Origin: Faecalibacterium sp. UBA1360 | GTDB taxonomy: Bacteria > Bacillota > Clostridia > Oscillospirales > Ruminococcaceae | DNA length: 53,583 nucleotides | Assembly: GCA_002306375.1 (NCBI GenBank) | Contig: DBRU01000071.1 | Coordinates: forward strand, 1-53,583 | Direction: 5' to 3' | Part shown: one piece after another, positions 1 through 7,965 of the stretch | Position numbering within the stretch: the first letter of the stretch is position 1 | Layout: each line of letters begins with the position of its first letter | Translations under genes and position numbers: made by a program | The notes under the pieces: model-generated | Seen by the model: only the letters and a program-made list of their open reading frames with translations | The model's database searches: none | Told to the model about the DNA's origin: nothing

Positions 1-1518
1 CTTCATTTCAAACCAGAACACCGACCCGCGGCCCAGTTCGCTGTTGACGCCAAAGTTGAAGCCGTGCTGCTGCAGGATCGCCTTGGTGATGGACAAGCCC
101 AGCCCGGTGCCCGGCTTGCCCGCATCCTTGCGGGCGCGGTAGTAGCGGTCGAACAGGTAGGGCAGTTCTTCGGGCGGGATGCCGGGGCCGTGGTCCTCCA
201 CCTCCACGCGGCACACGCCGTTGGGCAGCGGGTAGGCCCGCAGCACAAACACCCCGTCCTCGCCCATGTGGTGGGTGGCGTTGCCCAGCAGGTTGTGCAG
301 CACCCGCTCCATCATGGCGGGGTCGGCGCGCACGGGGCAGGGGGTATCGGCTTCCAGGCGCAGGGTCCAGCCGTTCTGGTCGCACACGGCGTCGTACAGG
401 CCGGCCACTTCAAAGCACAGCCCGCTCATGTCAAAGTCCACCAGGTTGGGACGCTCCACGCCGCTTTGCACCTTGCTCAGTTCCATCACGCTGTTGACCA
501 GGGCCGACAGGCGATCGGTCTCGTCCACAATGATGTTGCACTGTTCGGTGCGGCGTTCCTCGTCGGTGCCGGTCAGGTCCCGCACGGTCTCGGCGTAGCC
601 CTTGATCAGGGTCAGCGGGGTGCGCAGGTCATGGCTCACATTGGCCAGGATCTCCTTTTCCAGCTGGGCCGAGCGGCGTACCTCCCGGGCCATGTGGTTG
701 AACTCCCGGGCCAGCAGGCCCAGTTCGCCCCGGCGGTGCACCTGCACCTGTACGTCGTAGTCGCCGGCGGCCATGCGGCGCGCGCCCTCGGCCAGGCGGT
801 ACAGGGGGCGCGTGAACCACTGGCTGAACAAAGCCGCGGCCAGCAGATTCAGCCCGAACAGCAAAAGCGCCACCGGCGGCAGCACGCTGCCCAGCACGCG
901 GGCGGCGGTGTCGATCTGGGCCAGGCTCGTGGACACGATCACCGCGTACTGGCCGTCGGCGGTCAGGCGGCCCACGGCCATCTGCAAGTTCCCGCCCGAG
1001 GACACGGTCTCGCACAGGCTCTTGCGGGTAAACACCAGCCCGCGCAGGCGTACGATCTCGGGGGTGTCCTGCTTCAGTGTGATCTTTCCGCCAAAGGAAA
1101 ATTCACTGTCGTGCAGAATACAGGGGTATAAACTTTCCAGACACTGCACGTTGCTCAAGGTGGAATCGCTCACGTCCACACAGCAGTTGTCCAGGTCCAG
1201 GGTGCCGTCCATGGCTTTTTCGAGAAATTCCAGCCAGAAATCCTCATTGAGCACCAGCTTGCCCGCCACCCGGGCCGACACCGGCGCGTCGCTGGCATCC
1301 AGCAGCGCCACCACGGCGTCGACCTTGGCCTCCAGCCCGTCCCGGATCGTGCGGTCGTACATGGGCTCCAGGCAGTAGGAGATCAGCAGCCACACAAGGC
1401 CCAGGGTCAGCAGCGTGACCCCGCACAAAAACAGCATCAGTTGTCCGCGCACGCCAAGGCCCGCCCGCCGGCGCGGCTCGCCGGCGGGCGCAGGAACGGC
1501 TTTCAGGCGTTTGAACAT
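1..1518 (-). CDS. Sensor histidine kinase of a two-component system, partial (3' end outside window)
   Basis: Membrane-bound kinase that would phosphorylate the response regulator encoded just upstream in the same operon. I translated 506 codons from the ATG at 1518 with no stop before the window edge, so the protein is C-terminally incomplete, probably by only a few residues. Seen in order: first membrane helix about residues 26-48, an extracytoplasmic sensor of about 140 residues with several cysteines, second helix about 205-228, a HAMP linker, the dimerisation/phosphoacceptor motif VSHDLRTPL with His296, an ATPase N-box around MMERVLHNLLGNA, the DHGPGIPPEE G1 box near 440 and the GTGLGLS G2 box near 470. 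The start follows GGGGAG at a normal distance and lies 16 nt after the regulator stop. The signal sensed is unknown; the sensor domain resembles nothing I recognise. Confidence 0.93.
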   Translation of the reverse strand, partial: MFKRLKAVPAPAGEPRRRAGLGVRGQLMLFLCGVTLLTLGLVWLLISYCLEPMYDRTIRDGLEAKVDAVVALLDASDAPVSARVAGKLVLNEDFWLEFLEKAMDGTLDLDNCCVDVSDSTLSNVQCLESLYPCILHDSEFSFGGKITLKQDTPEIVRLRGLVFTRKSLCETVSSGGNLQMAVGRLTADGQYAVIVSTSLAQIDTAARVLGSVLPPVALLLFGLNLLAAALFSQWFTRPLYRLAEGARRMAAGDYDVQVQVHRRGELGLLAREFNHMAREVRRSAQLEKEILANVSHDLRTPLTLIKGYAETVRDLTGTDEERRTEQCNIIVDETDRLSALVNSVMELSKVQSGVERPNLVDFDMSGLCFEVAGLYDAVCDQNGWTLRLEADTPCPVRADPAMMERVLHNLLGNATHHMGEDGVFVLRAYPLPNGVCRVEVEDHGPGIPPEELPYLFDRYYRARKDAGKPGTGLGLSITKAILQQHGFNFGVNSELGRGSVFWFEMK

Positions 1519-1534
1519 ACAAACTCCCCGTCTT

Positions 1535-2218
1535 TCACAGCGTTTCGGGATCGAACTTGTAGCCGATGCCCCAAACGGTCACGATGTACTGGCGGCAGGG
1601 CCCCAGGTGGCCCCGCAGCATCTTGATGTGGGTGTCCACCGTGCGGTCCTCGCCATAATAGTCGTAGTTCCACACTTTTTGCAGGATCTTCTCCCGCGAA
1701 AGGGCGATGCCCTTGTTGCTGATCAAAAACACCAGCAGGTCAAATTCCTTGGGGGTCAGGGGCACTTCCTGCCCGGCCACCTTCACGCTGTGGCTGGCGG
1801 TGTCCACCGTCAGGTCGCCGAAGCGGAACACGCTGCCGCCGTCGTCGGGGGCGGGCATCGTGCGGGCCAGCACGGCCTTGACCCGGGCCACCAGCTCCCG
1901 GGGCGAGAAGGGCTTGACCACATAGTCGTCCGCGCCGCCTTCCAGCCCGGCCAGCTTGTCGTATTCCTCGCTGCGGGCCGTCAGCATGATGACCGGGGTG
2001 TTGATCTTGCGCGCGCGCATCTCCCGCAAACAGGTCATGCCGTCCATAAAGGGCATCATGATGTCCAAAATCACCAGGTCCACGCCTCCCTGCCCCAGGG
2101 CGGCCAGCGCGCCGGTGCCGTCGCCGGCCTGCACGCAGCTGAACCCCGCGTGCTGCAAGTGCTCCGTGATCAGGTCCCGGATCCGCGGTTCATCGTCCAC
2201 CACGAGAATAGTAGCCAT
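1535..2218 (-). CDS. OmpR/PhoB-family response regulator
   Basis: DNA-binding regulator, 227 residues, first gene of the operon with the histidine kinase. The receiver domain occupies residues 1-120, with acidic pocket D8/D9, phosphoacceptor D52 in VILDIMMP, T80, Y99 and K102 (KPF). A winged-helix domain follows (LTPKEFDLLVFL, RTVDTHIKMLRGHL, VWGIGYKF), which is the typical OmpR layout and length. I chose ATG 2218 because GGAGGGAG lies directly upstream. The longer reading from GTG 2233 would put that ribosome binding site inside the gene. The AT-rich 2219-2290 region contains several TATNNT-like hexamers but no convincing -35. Target genes are unknown. Confidence 0.95.
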   Translation of the reverse strand: MATILVVDDEPRIRDLITEHLQHAGFSCVQAGDGTGALAALGQGGVDLVILDIMMPFMDGMTCLREMRARKINTPVIMLTARSEEYDKLAGLEGGADDYVVKPFSPRELVARVKAVLARTMPAPDDGGSVFRFGDLTVDTASHSVKVAGQEVPLTPKEFDLLVFLISNKGIALSREKILQKVWNYDYYGEDRTVDTHIKMLRGHLGPCRQYIVTVWGIGYKFDPETL

Positions 2219-2293
2219 TTGTTCTCCCTCCACGCTGTCGCAAGACTGTTTTCTTTACCAATATAATATCATAATAAACTGCGCCCGTGGGGG

Positions 2294-2329
2294 AATTGTG
2301 AAGGTTTTCTTAAAATATCGTTCACAATT
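2294..2329. repeat. Inverted repeat AATTGTGAA / TTCACAATT
   Basis: A perfect 9-bp inverted repeat (2294-2302 and 2321-2329) separated by 18 AT-rich bases lies between the divergent response-regulator gene and glycerophosphodiesterase gene. It sits about 15 bp upstream of the -35 box at 2344. This looks like an operator. The half site resembles the TTGTGAA/TTCACAA half sites known for Rex repressors, but the spacing is wrong for a single Rex dimer. Confidence 0.45.
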
Positions 2330-2343
2330 TGTGTTCCGCCGTG

Positions 2344-2372
2344 TTGCGCAAAGGGCCCCGGCGGGGTACAAT
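2344..2372 (+). promoter_or_regulatory. Sigma-A-type promoter of the glycerophosphodiesterase gene
   Basis: TTGCGC (2344-2349), a 17-bp spacer and TACAAT (2367-2372), about 50 bp before the chosen start at 2422. Confidence 0.6.
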
Positions 2373-2421
2373 GAGGGTACGGCGGGCCCGGATGCTGCCC
2401 GCGGAAAGGGGAAGGATGTCA

Positions 2422-3270
2422 ATGCGTCGTTGGTTGTTGCCGGCTGCCGCCCTTGTGGGCGGGACGGTCTTTCTTATCGCGCCGGGACCCCGCCGTCCCG
2501 GCCTGCGCGCGCCTTTTGAAAAGCGGAACTATGCCCATCGGGGCTTGTTCGGGCCCGACCAGTCCCCGCCCGAAAACAGCCTGCCCGCCTTTGCGGCGGC
2601 CGCCGACGCCGGCTACGGCATCGAGCTGGACGTCCAGTTCACGGCCGACCGCCGGCTGATCGTCTTTCACGACGACACGCTGGACCGCATGACCGGGGTG
2701 CACGGCTGGGTGCGGGACTGTCCCTGGCGCATCGCCAAGCGCCTGCCGCTGGCCGGCAGCGGGGAACACATGCCCCTGTTTGCCGACGTGCTGCGGCTGG
2801 TGGACGGCCGTGTGCCCCTGATCGTGGAGATCAAGAGCCGGGCCGAGTACGACGGGCTGTACCTGGACGCTTTGTGCCGGGAAGTGGTGGACGCCCTGGC
2901 CGGGTACCGGGGCGATTACTGCATCGAGAGCTTCGACCCCCGGGTGGTGCGCCGCATCCGCCGCATGGCCCCCGGGGTGCTGCGGGGCCAGCTGGTGGAC
3001 ACCTACGCCTCCAACCGGGCCGAGGGCGCCCATCCCGCCCACGCTTTCGCGGTCAGCCACTGCCTGGGCAACGTGCTGGGCCGGCCCGACTTCATCGCCT
3101 GGTGCCCCGAAAAAGAAAACTGGGCCGTGGGGCTGTGCCGCGCCCTGGGCGCCATGATGGTGCAGTGGACCGTGTTGCCCACCCACGACCACGGGGCAAG
3201 AGCCCGGCGCTACGACGGGCTGATCTTCCAGTGGTATACCCCGGCCCCCCGGGAGGACCCCGACGAATAA
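2422..3270 (+). CDS. Membrane-anchored glycerophosphodiester phosphodiesterase family protein
   Basis: Predicted to hydrolyse glycerophosphodiesters, for example deacylated phospholipids or glycerol-phosphate polymer fragments, into glycerol-3-phosphate and an alcohol. It has 282 residues. An N-terminal hydrophobic segment (about 3-21) would anchor it outside the membrane. The GDPD TIM-barrel signature is complete: AHRG (H39, R40), PENS (E51), IELDVQ (E68, D70), FHDD (H83) and a VEIKSR strand. The start was set at ATG 2422, six bases after GGGGAAGG; an ATG two codons upstream is too close to that site. Downstream is the DUF4830-like gene in the same direction. Substrate is not determinable from sequence. 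Confidence 0.9.
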   Translation: MRRWLLPAAALVGGTVFLIAPGPRRPGLRAPFEKRNYAHRGLFGPDQSPPENSLPAFAAAADAGYGIELDVQFTADRRLIVFHDDTLDRMTGVHGWVRDCPWRIAKRLPLAGSGEHMPLFADVLRLVDGRVPLIVEIKSRAEYDGLYLDALCREVVDALAGYRGDYCIESFDPRVVRRIRRMAPGVLRGQLVDTYASNRAEGAHPAHAFAVSHCLGNVLGRPDFIAWCPEKENWAVGLCRALGAMMVQWTVLPTHDHGARARRYDGLIFQWYTPAPREDPDE

Positions 3271-3276
3271 ACCCCG

Positions 3277-3326
3277 GCCCCCTTGCATACTTTGCAGTGA
3301 AAGTTCTGCCAAACGAGCAAGGGGGC
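3277..3326 (+). promoter_or_regulatory. Inverted repeat that would hide the ribosome binding site of the next gene
   Basis: GCCCCCTTGC (3277-3286) is perfectly complementary to GCAAGGGGGC (3317-3326) across a 30-base loop. The right arm contains the GGGGG Shine-Dalgarno of the gene starting at 3332. In RNA this 10-bp stem would block initiation. It could also act as a weak terminator for the upstream gene, but no T-run follows. Confidence 0.5.
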
Positions 3327-3331
3327 TGGTT

Positions 3332-3943
3332 ATGTTTATGTTCACCCTGACCAAACCACGCCTGCGCCAGGCCGGGGCGCTGGCGCTGTGCGGGGCGTGC
3401 CTGGCGGGCACGGTGACCGCCGCGGTGCATTTTTCCGGCGACAGCATCGCCGCGGCGGCCGCCGTCAGCGACGAGACCGTCATCCAGACCACCCAGGACA
3501 TTGCGACCTACTTCACGGGGTACGGCTTTGAGGTGGACCTGTCCACCGCCGCCGTGGATAAGGTCAAAATCCCCAAATCCTGGGACGACAGCTTTGCCGC
3601 CTTTGACCAGGTGGTGGGGGAGAGCGGCCTGAGTCTGGCCGACTACAAGGGCAAGACGGTGGAAAAGTGGACCGCCCTGTGCCCGCAGCGTTCCGACGGC
3701 GAAAACGATACCTACTGTGTGCTGCTGGTGTATAAGACCCGGCCGGTGGGGGCCTATCTGCTGGAGAAGCCTTCCGGCGAGGTGACGGGCCTGGTCACGG
3801 CGGCCCAGGCCGTGGCCCAGTCCGCGGCCGAGAACGCCGGCGCCGCCGGCGAGAGCGCCGACGGCGGCAACGCCTCGGGCCAGGGGGAGGCCGCCGCGGC
3901 CGGCGCGCTGCTGCCCGACGAAAGCGCGTTCCCCACCGAATGA
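3332..3943 (+). CDS. DUF4830-like exported protein with Ala/Gly-rich tail
   Basis: Protein of 203 residues with unknown biochemical role. A hydrophobic N-terminus (about 10-33, ALALCGACLAG) looks like a signal peptide or anchor. The centre, from GYGFEVD through KVKIPKSWDD, LADYKGKTVE and VLLVYKTRPVGA, follows the pattern I associate with DUF4830 proteins of Firmicutes. The last 50 residues are low-complexity Ala/Gly/Ser. Two ATGs (3332 and 3338) are possible starts; the first is 6 nt from GGGGG. The ribosome binding site is inside the 3277-3326 inverted repeat, suggesting translational control. A strong bidirectional terminator follows at 3961. Confidence 0.75.
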   Translation: MFMFTLTKPRLRQAGALALCGACLAGTVTAAVHFSGDSIAAAAAVSDETVIQTTQDIATYFTGYGFEVDLSTAAVDKVKIPKSWDDSFAAFDQVVGESGLSLADYKGKTVEKWTALCPQRSDGENDTYCVLLVYKTRPVGAYLLEKPSGEVTGLVTAAQAVAQSAAENAGAAGESADGGNASGQGEAAAAGALLPDESAFPTE

Positions 3944-3960
3944 ACAGAACCTTGCCAGAC

Positions 3961-3998
3961 AAAAGCGGCGTCCCGGGACCTGTCCGGGACGCCGCTTT
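3961..3998. terminator. Bidirectional intrinsic terminator
   Basis: A long GC-rich stem (GCGGCGTCCCGG / CCGGGACGCCGC) flanked by A-run and T-run lies between the convergent DUF4830-like and symporter genes. Confidence 0.85.
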
Positions 3999-4019
3999 AT
4001 GCTGTATGGGTCAAAGGGT

Positions 4020-5378
4020 TCAGATCAGCCCGCAGACCAGGATCACCACGATCAGAACAGGCAGGATGAACTGGAAGTAGGGCTTGAGCCAGCGGGGCAG
4101 CTTGGGGCCTTCGCCGGCGTTGGCCTCGGCCAGGTAGTTGTCAAAGCCCCAGCCCCAGCGGGTCACGCAGAACAGCAGGTAAACCAGACTGCCGATGGGC
4201 AGAAGCAGGTTGCTGACCAGGAAGTCCTCGCCGTCCAGCACGGTGCTGGTGCCGCCCAGGGGGGTGATGAAGCTCCACAGGTTGTAGCCCAGCACGCAGG
4301 GGATGCTGGCCACCAGGATGAACACGCCGCCGATGATGGAAGCCTTGTTCCGGGCCAGGCCGAAGTTGTCCATCAGGCAGGCCAGGATGTTCTCAAACAC
4401 CGCGATGACGGTGGTAAAGCTGGCGAAGGTCATGAACAGGAAGAACAAGGACCCCCACACCCGGCCGCCGGTCAGGTTGGCAAAGACGTTGGGCAGGGTC
4501 ACAAAGATCAGGTTGGGGCCGCTGTCCGGGCTGACGCCGAAGGTGAAGCAGGCGGGGAAGATGATCAAACCCGCGCTGATGGCCACCAGGGTGTCCAGGG
4601 CGCAGATGCGCACGGCCTCGCCGGGCAGGGTGAACTTGCGGGGCATGTAGCTGCCGAAGATCTCCATGGCGCCGATGCCCAGGCTCAGGGTAAAGAAAGA
4701 CTGGTTCATGGCGGCCACGGCCACGTTGGCGATGCCGGCCTCGCTGGCGCGCTGCCAGTCGGGCAGCAGGTAGAAGCGCAGGCCCTCGCCGGCGTTGGCC
4801 AGGGTCAGGCTGTTGGCCACCAGCACCAGGATCAGCACCAGCAGCGCGCCCATCATCCACTTGCCCATGCGCTCCACGCCGTTTTGCAGCCCGAAGCTGC
4901 ACACAATGAAGCCCAGCACCACGGTCAGGGCCATAAAGAAGCCCATCTCGCCGGGGTTGGCCAGCATGGCGTTGAAGGCCGCGCCCGACGTTTCGGCGTT
5001 GGCGCCCTCAAAGGTGCCGGTCAGGAACTTGACAAAATAGCTCATCATCCAGCCGTTGACGGTGGTGTAGTACATCATCAGCACGCAGCAGCCCAAAAGG
5101 CACACCCAGCCGTGCAGATGCCACACGCTGCCTTTGGGCTCCAGGGCCTTGTACGCCTTGGCGGCGCTGCCGCGACCCGCGCGGCCCACGGCCAGCTCCA
5201 TGGTCAGCACGGGCACGCCCATGGCCACCAGAAACAGCAGGTAAAACAGCACGAACACGCCGCCGCCGTTTTCACCCGTCACGGTGGGGAAGCGCCATAC
5301 ATTGCCGATGCCGATGGCGCAGCCAGCGCTGACCAGGATAAAGCCCAGCCGCGAGGCAAAGTTTTCACGTTTTTCCAA
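4020..5378 (-). CDS. SNF-family (LeuT-fold) sodium-dependent transporter
   Basis: Inner-membrane symporter expected to import an amino acid or related small amine with sodium. It has 452 residues, the usual length for bacterial SNF members, with about 11-12 hydrophobic helices. TM1 carries the unwound signature GIGNVWRFP, followed by ENGGG and the ELAVGR motif typical of the family. Other conserved stretches include the PACFTFG and SLFFLFM segments of the core. The start is TTG at 5378, placed 7 nt after AAGGAGG; no better ATG exists upstream. The gene stands alone with its own promoter (TTGCCG-17-TATAAT, 5414-5442), divergent from the YhfC-like gene. The substrate cannot be deduced; tryptophan or hydrophobic amino acids are known for related bacterial members. 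Confidence 0.93.
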   Translation of the reverse strand: MEKRENFASRLGFILVSAGCAIGIGNVWRFPTVTGENGGGVFVLFYLLFLVAMGVPVLTMELAVGRAGRGSAAKAYKALEPKGSVWHLHGWVCLLGCCVLMMYYTTVNGWMMSYFVKFLTGTFEGANAETSGAAFNAMLANPGEMGFFMALTVVLGFIVCSFGLQNGVERMGKWMMGALLVLILVLVANSLTLANAGEGLRFYLLPDWQRASEAGIANVAVAAMNQSFFTLSLGIGAMEIFGSYMPRKFTLPGEAVRICALDTLVAISAGLIIFPACFTFGVSPDSGPNLIFVTLPNVFANLTGGRVWGSLFFLFMTFASFTTVIAVFENILACLMDNFGLARNKASIIGGVFILVASIPCVLGYNLWSFITPLGGTSTVLDGEDFLVSNLLLPIGSLVYLLFCVTRWGWGFDNYLAEANAGEGPKLPRWLKPYFQFILPVLIVVILVCGLI

Positions 5379-5413
5379 AATGATTCCTCCTTCTCATTGG
5401 AACACCGTTTTCC

Positions 5414-5442
5414 ATTATACAGCGGGCGACCTTGTTCGGCAA
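5414..5442 (-). promoter_or_regulatory. Promoter of the SNF transporter gene
   Basis: On the minus strand, TTGCCG (5442-5437), a 17-bp spacer and TATAAT (5419-5414), about 36 bp upstream of the TTG start. Confidence 0.7.
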
Positions 5443-5506
5443 TAGCCAAAACGGGCCGATCCGCGCTGTTTTTCCCTTCTTTGCCCCGCCGCAAGGGCCT
5501 GCCAGC

Positions 5507-5536
5507 TTGACAGCCCCGCGCCGGGCGGGGTATAAT
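5507..5536 (+). promoter_or_regulatory. Consensus promoter of the YhfC-like gene
   Basis: Perfect TTGACA (5507-5512) and TATAAT (5531-5536) separated by 18 bp. It is one of the strongest promoter matches in the window. The inferred transcript starts near 5543, about 55 nt before the ATG. Confidence 0.8.
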
Positions 5537-5598
5537 GGGCCCCAAATCCAGTGCGGAGGCGGCGCAAAGCCCGTTTCCGCCGTGCGAGGTGCTTTTGT

Positions 5599-6393
5599 AT
5601 GCCAACCAGCGTTCCTGCCGCATCCTTTTTCGGCGCGCTGCTCAGCCTTGTGGTCGCCCTGGGCGTGCCGGTGGGACTGGGCGTGCTTGTCTGCCGCCGC
5701 CGCAAAGGCGCGTTCCATTCCATCATCATCGGCGCGTTCTGCTTTATCGTGGGGGCCTATGTGCTGGAACAGATCCTGCACACCGTGGTGCTCATCGCCT
5801 GGCCCGGTATTCGGGAAAACGCCCTGGCCTTCACCGTATACGGCTGCCTGGCCGCCGGTGTTTTTGAAGAAAGCGCCCGCCTGTTCGGTCTGCGGGCCTT
5901 GTGCAAGCGGGATCCCTCGCCCGAAACCGGCTTTGCCTACGGCGTGGGCCACGGCGGCATCGAGGCCATCATGCTCGTGGGTGTCTCCATGGTCAACAAC
6001 CTGGTCATCATGACCATGATCAACAGCGGCAACGCCGAAAGCCTTGTCCAGGGGCTGGAAGGCGACCAGCTGACCCTGGCCCAGGACCAGCTGGCCCAGC
6101 TGGCGGCCCTGCCGTCGGACCAGTGGTTCGCCGCCGGGTTCGAGCGCCTGTGCGCCCTGACGCTGCACCTGGCCCTGTCCATGCTGGTGTGGATGGTGGT
6201 CACCCGCCGTCTGCCCATGTGGGGGTACGGGCTGTCCATCGCATTGCACGCCGTGGCCAACGTGCCGGCGGCGCTGTACCAGTGCGGCATCGCTACGCTC
6301 TGGATCACCGAGATCGCCACCTGCGTGCTGGTGGCGGGCGTCGCGGTCCTGGTCAGCCGGCTGTACCGCCGCGCGCAAGCCACCGCCGTGTAA
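5599..6393 (+). CDS. YhfC-like intramembrane metalloprotease family protein
   Basis: Polytopic membrane protein of 264 residues with about eight hydrophobic helices, matching the YhfC / DUF2324 family placed in the CAAX-protease-like superfamily. Candidate active-site elements are the glutamate pair in FEESARLFGL (E90, E91) and GHGGIEA (H118, E122), plus a later SIALHAVAN segment that could supply another histidine. I chose ATG 5599 after GAGGTG. A reading from GTG 5551 would extend the protein with an Arg-rich, implausible N-terminus that includes the ribosome binding site. A terminator follows at 6411, so it is probably a single-gene unit. The substrate is unknown, and protease activity is inferred from family membership only. 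Confidence 0.85.
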   Translation: MPTSVPAASFFGALLSLVVALGVPVGLGVLVCRRRKGAFHSIIIGAFCFIVGAYVLEQILHTVVLIAWPGIRENALAFTVYGCLAAGVFEESARLFGLRALCKRDPSPETGFAYGVGHGGIEAIMLVGVSMVNNLVIMTMINSGNAESLVQGLEGDQLTLAQDQLAQLAALPSDQWFAAGFERLCALTLHLALSMLVWMVVTRRLPMWGYGLSIALHAVANVPAALYQCGIATLWITEIATCVLVAGVAVLVSRLYRRAQATAV

Positions 6394-6410
6394 GGCTTTG
6401 TCTTTTTGTT

Positions 6411-6456
6411 CCGGCCCCGCCGCGCCTGTGCCCGGCGGGGCCGGCGTGTTGTTTTT
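6411..6456 (+). terminator. Intrinsic terminator after the YhfC-like gene
   Basis: Eleven-bp GC stem (CCGGCCCCGCC, 6411-6421, with GGCGGGGCCGG, 6434-6444) followed by a T-rich tail. The MBOAT gene begins 29 bp later without a visible promoter, so some read-through may feed it. Confidence 0.75.
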
Positions 6457-6484
6457 CCCGTCCCGTGCAAGGAGTTTTTTGCCC

Positions 6485-7951
6485 ATGCTGTTCAATTCCC
6501 TGGCCTATGCGGTGTTTTTGCCCCTGGCCATTCTTGTCTATTTTGTGGTGCCTGACCGCTGGCGCTGGGCCGCGCTGCTGGGGCTGAGCTACTACTTTTA
6601 CATGAGCTGGGACCCCGGTCTGATCCTGCTGATCCTGTTCACCACCGCCGTCAGCTGGGCGGCCGCTCTGGCGTTGGGCCATGTGCGCCGCGCCGGGGCC
6701 CGCCGGGCCGTGCTGGCGGCGGGGGCAGGGCTGTGCCTGGCCTGCCTGTTCTTTTTTAAGTATTACGGCTTTGCCTGCGCCAACCTCAACGCCCTGTTCC
6801 GCCTCATCGGCCTGCCCTGGCAGGCCGCCAGCCTGGACCTGATCCTGCCCGTGGGTATCAGCTTTTACACCTTCCAGACGCTGAGCTATGTGGTGGACGT
6901 TTACCGGGGCGACCTGGTTCCCGAACGCCATTTCGGCTACTATGCGCTGTACGTCAGCTTTTTCCCCCAGCTGGTGGCCGGCCCCATCGAGCGGGCGGGC
7001 AATCTTTTGCCCCAGCTGCGGGCCGAACACCGGGCCGACCTGGGCAACTTTACGGCCGGCCTGCGCAAGATCGCGGTGGGGCTTTTCAAAAAGGTGGTCA
7101 TCGCCGATTTTGCGGCCACCTATGTGAACAACGTCTACAACGATCTGACCGGCAAGGGCGGTCTGACCCTGATCTTGGCCACGGCGCTGTTCAGCGTGCA
7201 GATCTACTGCGACTTTTCCGGCTATTCGGACATCGCGGTGGGCAGCGCCCGCATGCTGGGCATCGATCTGATGGAAAACTTCCGCAGCCCCTACATGGCC
7301 ACCTCGGTGCGGGATTTCTGGCGGCGGTGGCACATCAGCCTCAGCCGCTGGTTCACCGACTATGTCTACATCCCCCTGGGCGGCAGCCGTTGCGGCGTCG
7401 CCCGGCATCTGCGCAATCTGCTCGTCACCTTCCTGCTCAGCGGGCTGTGGCACGGGGCCAGCTGGACCTTTGTCCTGTGGGGGCTGTACCACGGTCTGTG
7501 GCTGTGCGCCGAGCGCTTTTACCTGCCCCGGGTGGAGGCCTTCCACGCCCGCCTGCGCGGCGCGCCCGCCGCGGCGCTGACCGTGGGGCGCACGCTGACC
7601 ACCGTGTGCGTGGTCTGCTTCGGGTGGATCTTTTTCAGGGCCAACAGCCTGGGGGACATCGGCTACATCCTGACCCACCTGACTCAGGGCCTCAGCCCGC
7701 TGCATCTGCCGGCCTACGCCCTGGCCGCCGGGCTGACCCCCGCGCTGCTGGGCCTGGCGGCGGCGCTTGTGGCCGCGCTGCTGGGGTATGACTGGTACGC
7801 CGCCTACCGGGGCGACCCGCTGCATGCCGTGGCCCGGGCCAGGGCCTGGCAGCGCTACGCCTTTTATTACATCCTCTGCTTTTGCGTGCTGGCCTTTGCC
7901 TGCTCCCGTCCCTTCGGCGCCACCGCCGACTTCATCTACTTCCAGTTCTGA
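6485..7951 (+). CDS. MBOAT-family O-acyltransferase (AlgI/PatA-like)
   Basis: Multi-pass membrane acyltransferase, 488 residues, that would move an acyl group, typically acetyl, across the membrane onto an extracellular polymer. Evidence includes the N-terminal MLFNSLAYAVFLP segment common to the AlgI branch, the YVSFFPQLVAGPIERA motif, the FRSPYMATSVRDFWRRWHISLSRW core and the catalytic-site histidine H323 in SGLWHGASWTF. The start at ATG 6485 follows AAGGAG. The next gene encodes an SGNH-like protein, the usual companion in AlgI/AlgX, PatA/PatB and DltB/DltD systems. No adenylation or carrier gene is beside this copy, unlike the second MBOAT near 36.4 kb. The polymer acylated could be peptidoglycan, a capsule or a teichoic acid. 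Confidence 0.93.
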   Translation: MLFNSLAYAVFLPLAILVYFVVPDRWRWAALLGLSYYFYMSWDPGLILLILFTTAVSWAAALALGHVRRAGARRAVLAAGAGLCLACLFFFKYYGFACANLNALFRLIGLPWQAASLDLILPVGISFYTFQTLSYVVDVYRGDLVPERHFGYYALYVSFFPQLVAGPIERAGNLLPQLRAEHRADLGNFTAGLRKIAVGLFKKVVIADFAATYVNNVYNDLTGKGGLTLILATALFSVQIYCDFSGYSDIAVGSARMLGIDLMENFRSPYMATSVRDFWRRWHISLSRWFTDYVYIPLGGSRCGVARHLRNLLVTFLLSGLWHGASWTFVLWGLYHGLWLCAERFYLPRVEAFHARLRGAPAAALTVGRTLTTVCVVCFGWIFFRANSLGDIGYILTHLTQGLSPLHLPAYALAAGLTPALLGLAAALVAALLGYDWYAAYRGDPLHAVARARAWQRYAFYYILCFCVLAFACSRPFGATADFIYFQF

Positions 7952-7965
7952 CAAGATTCATCCAA

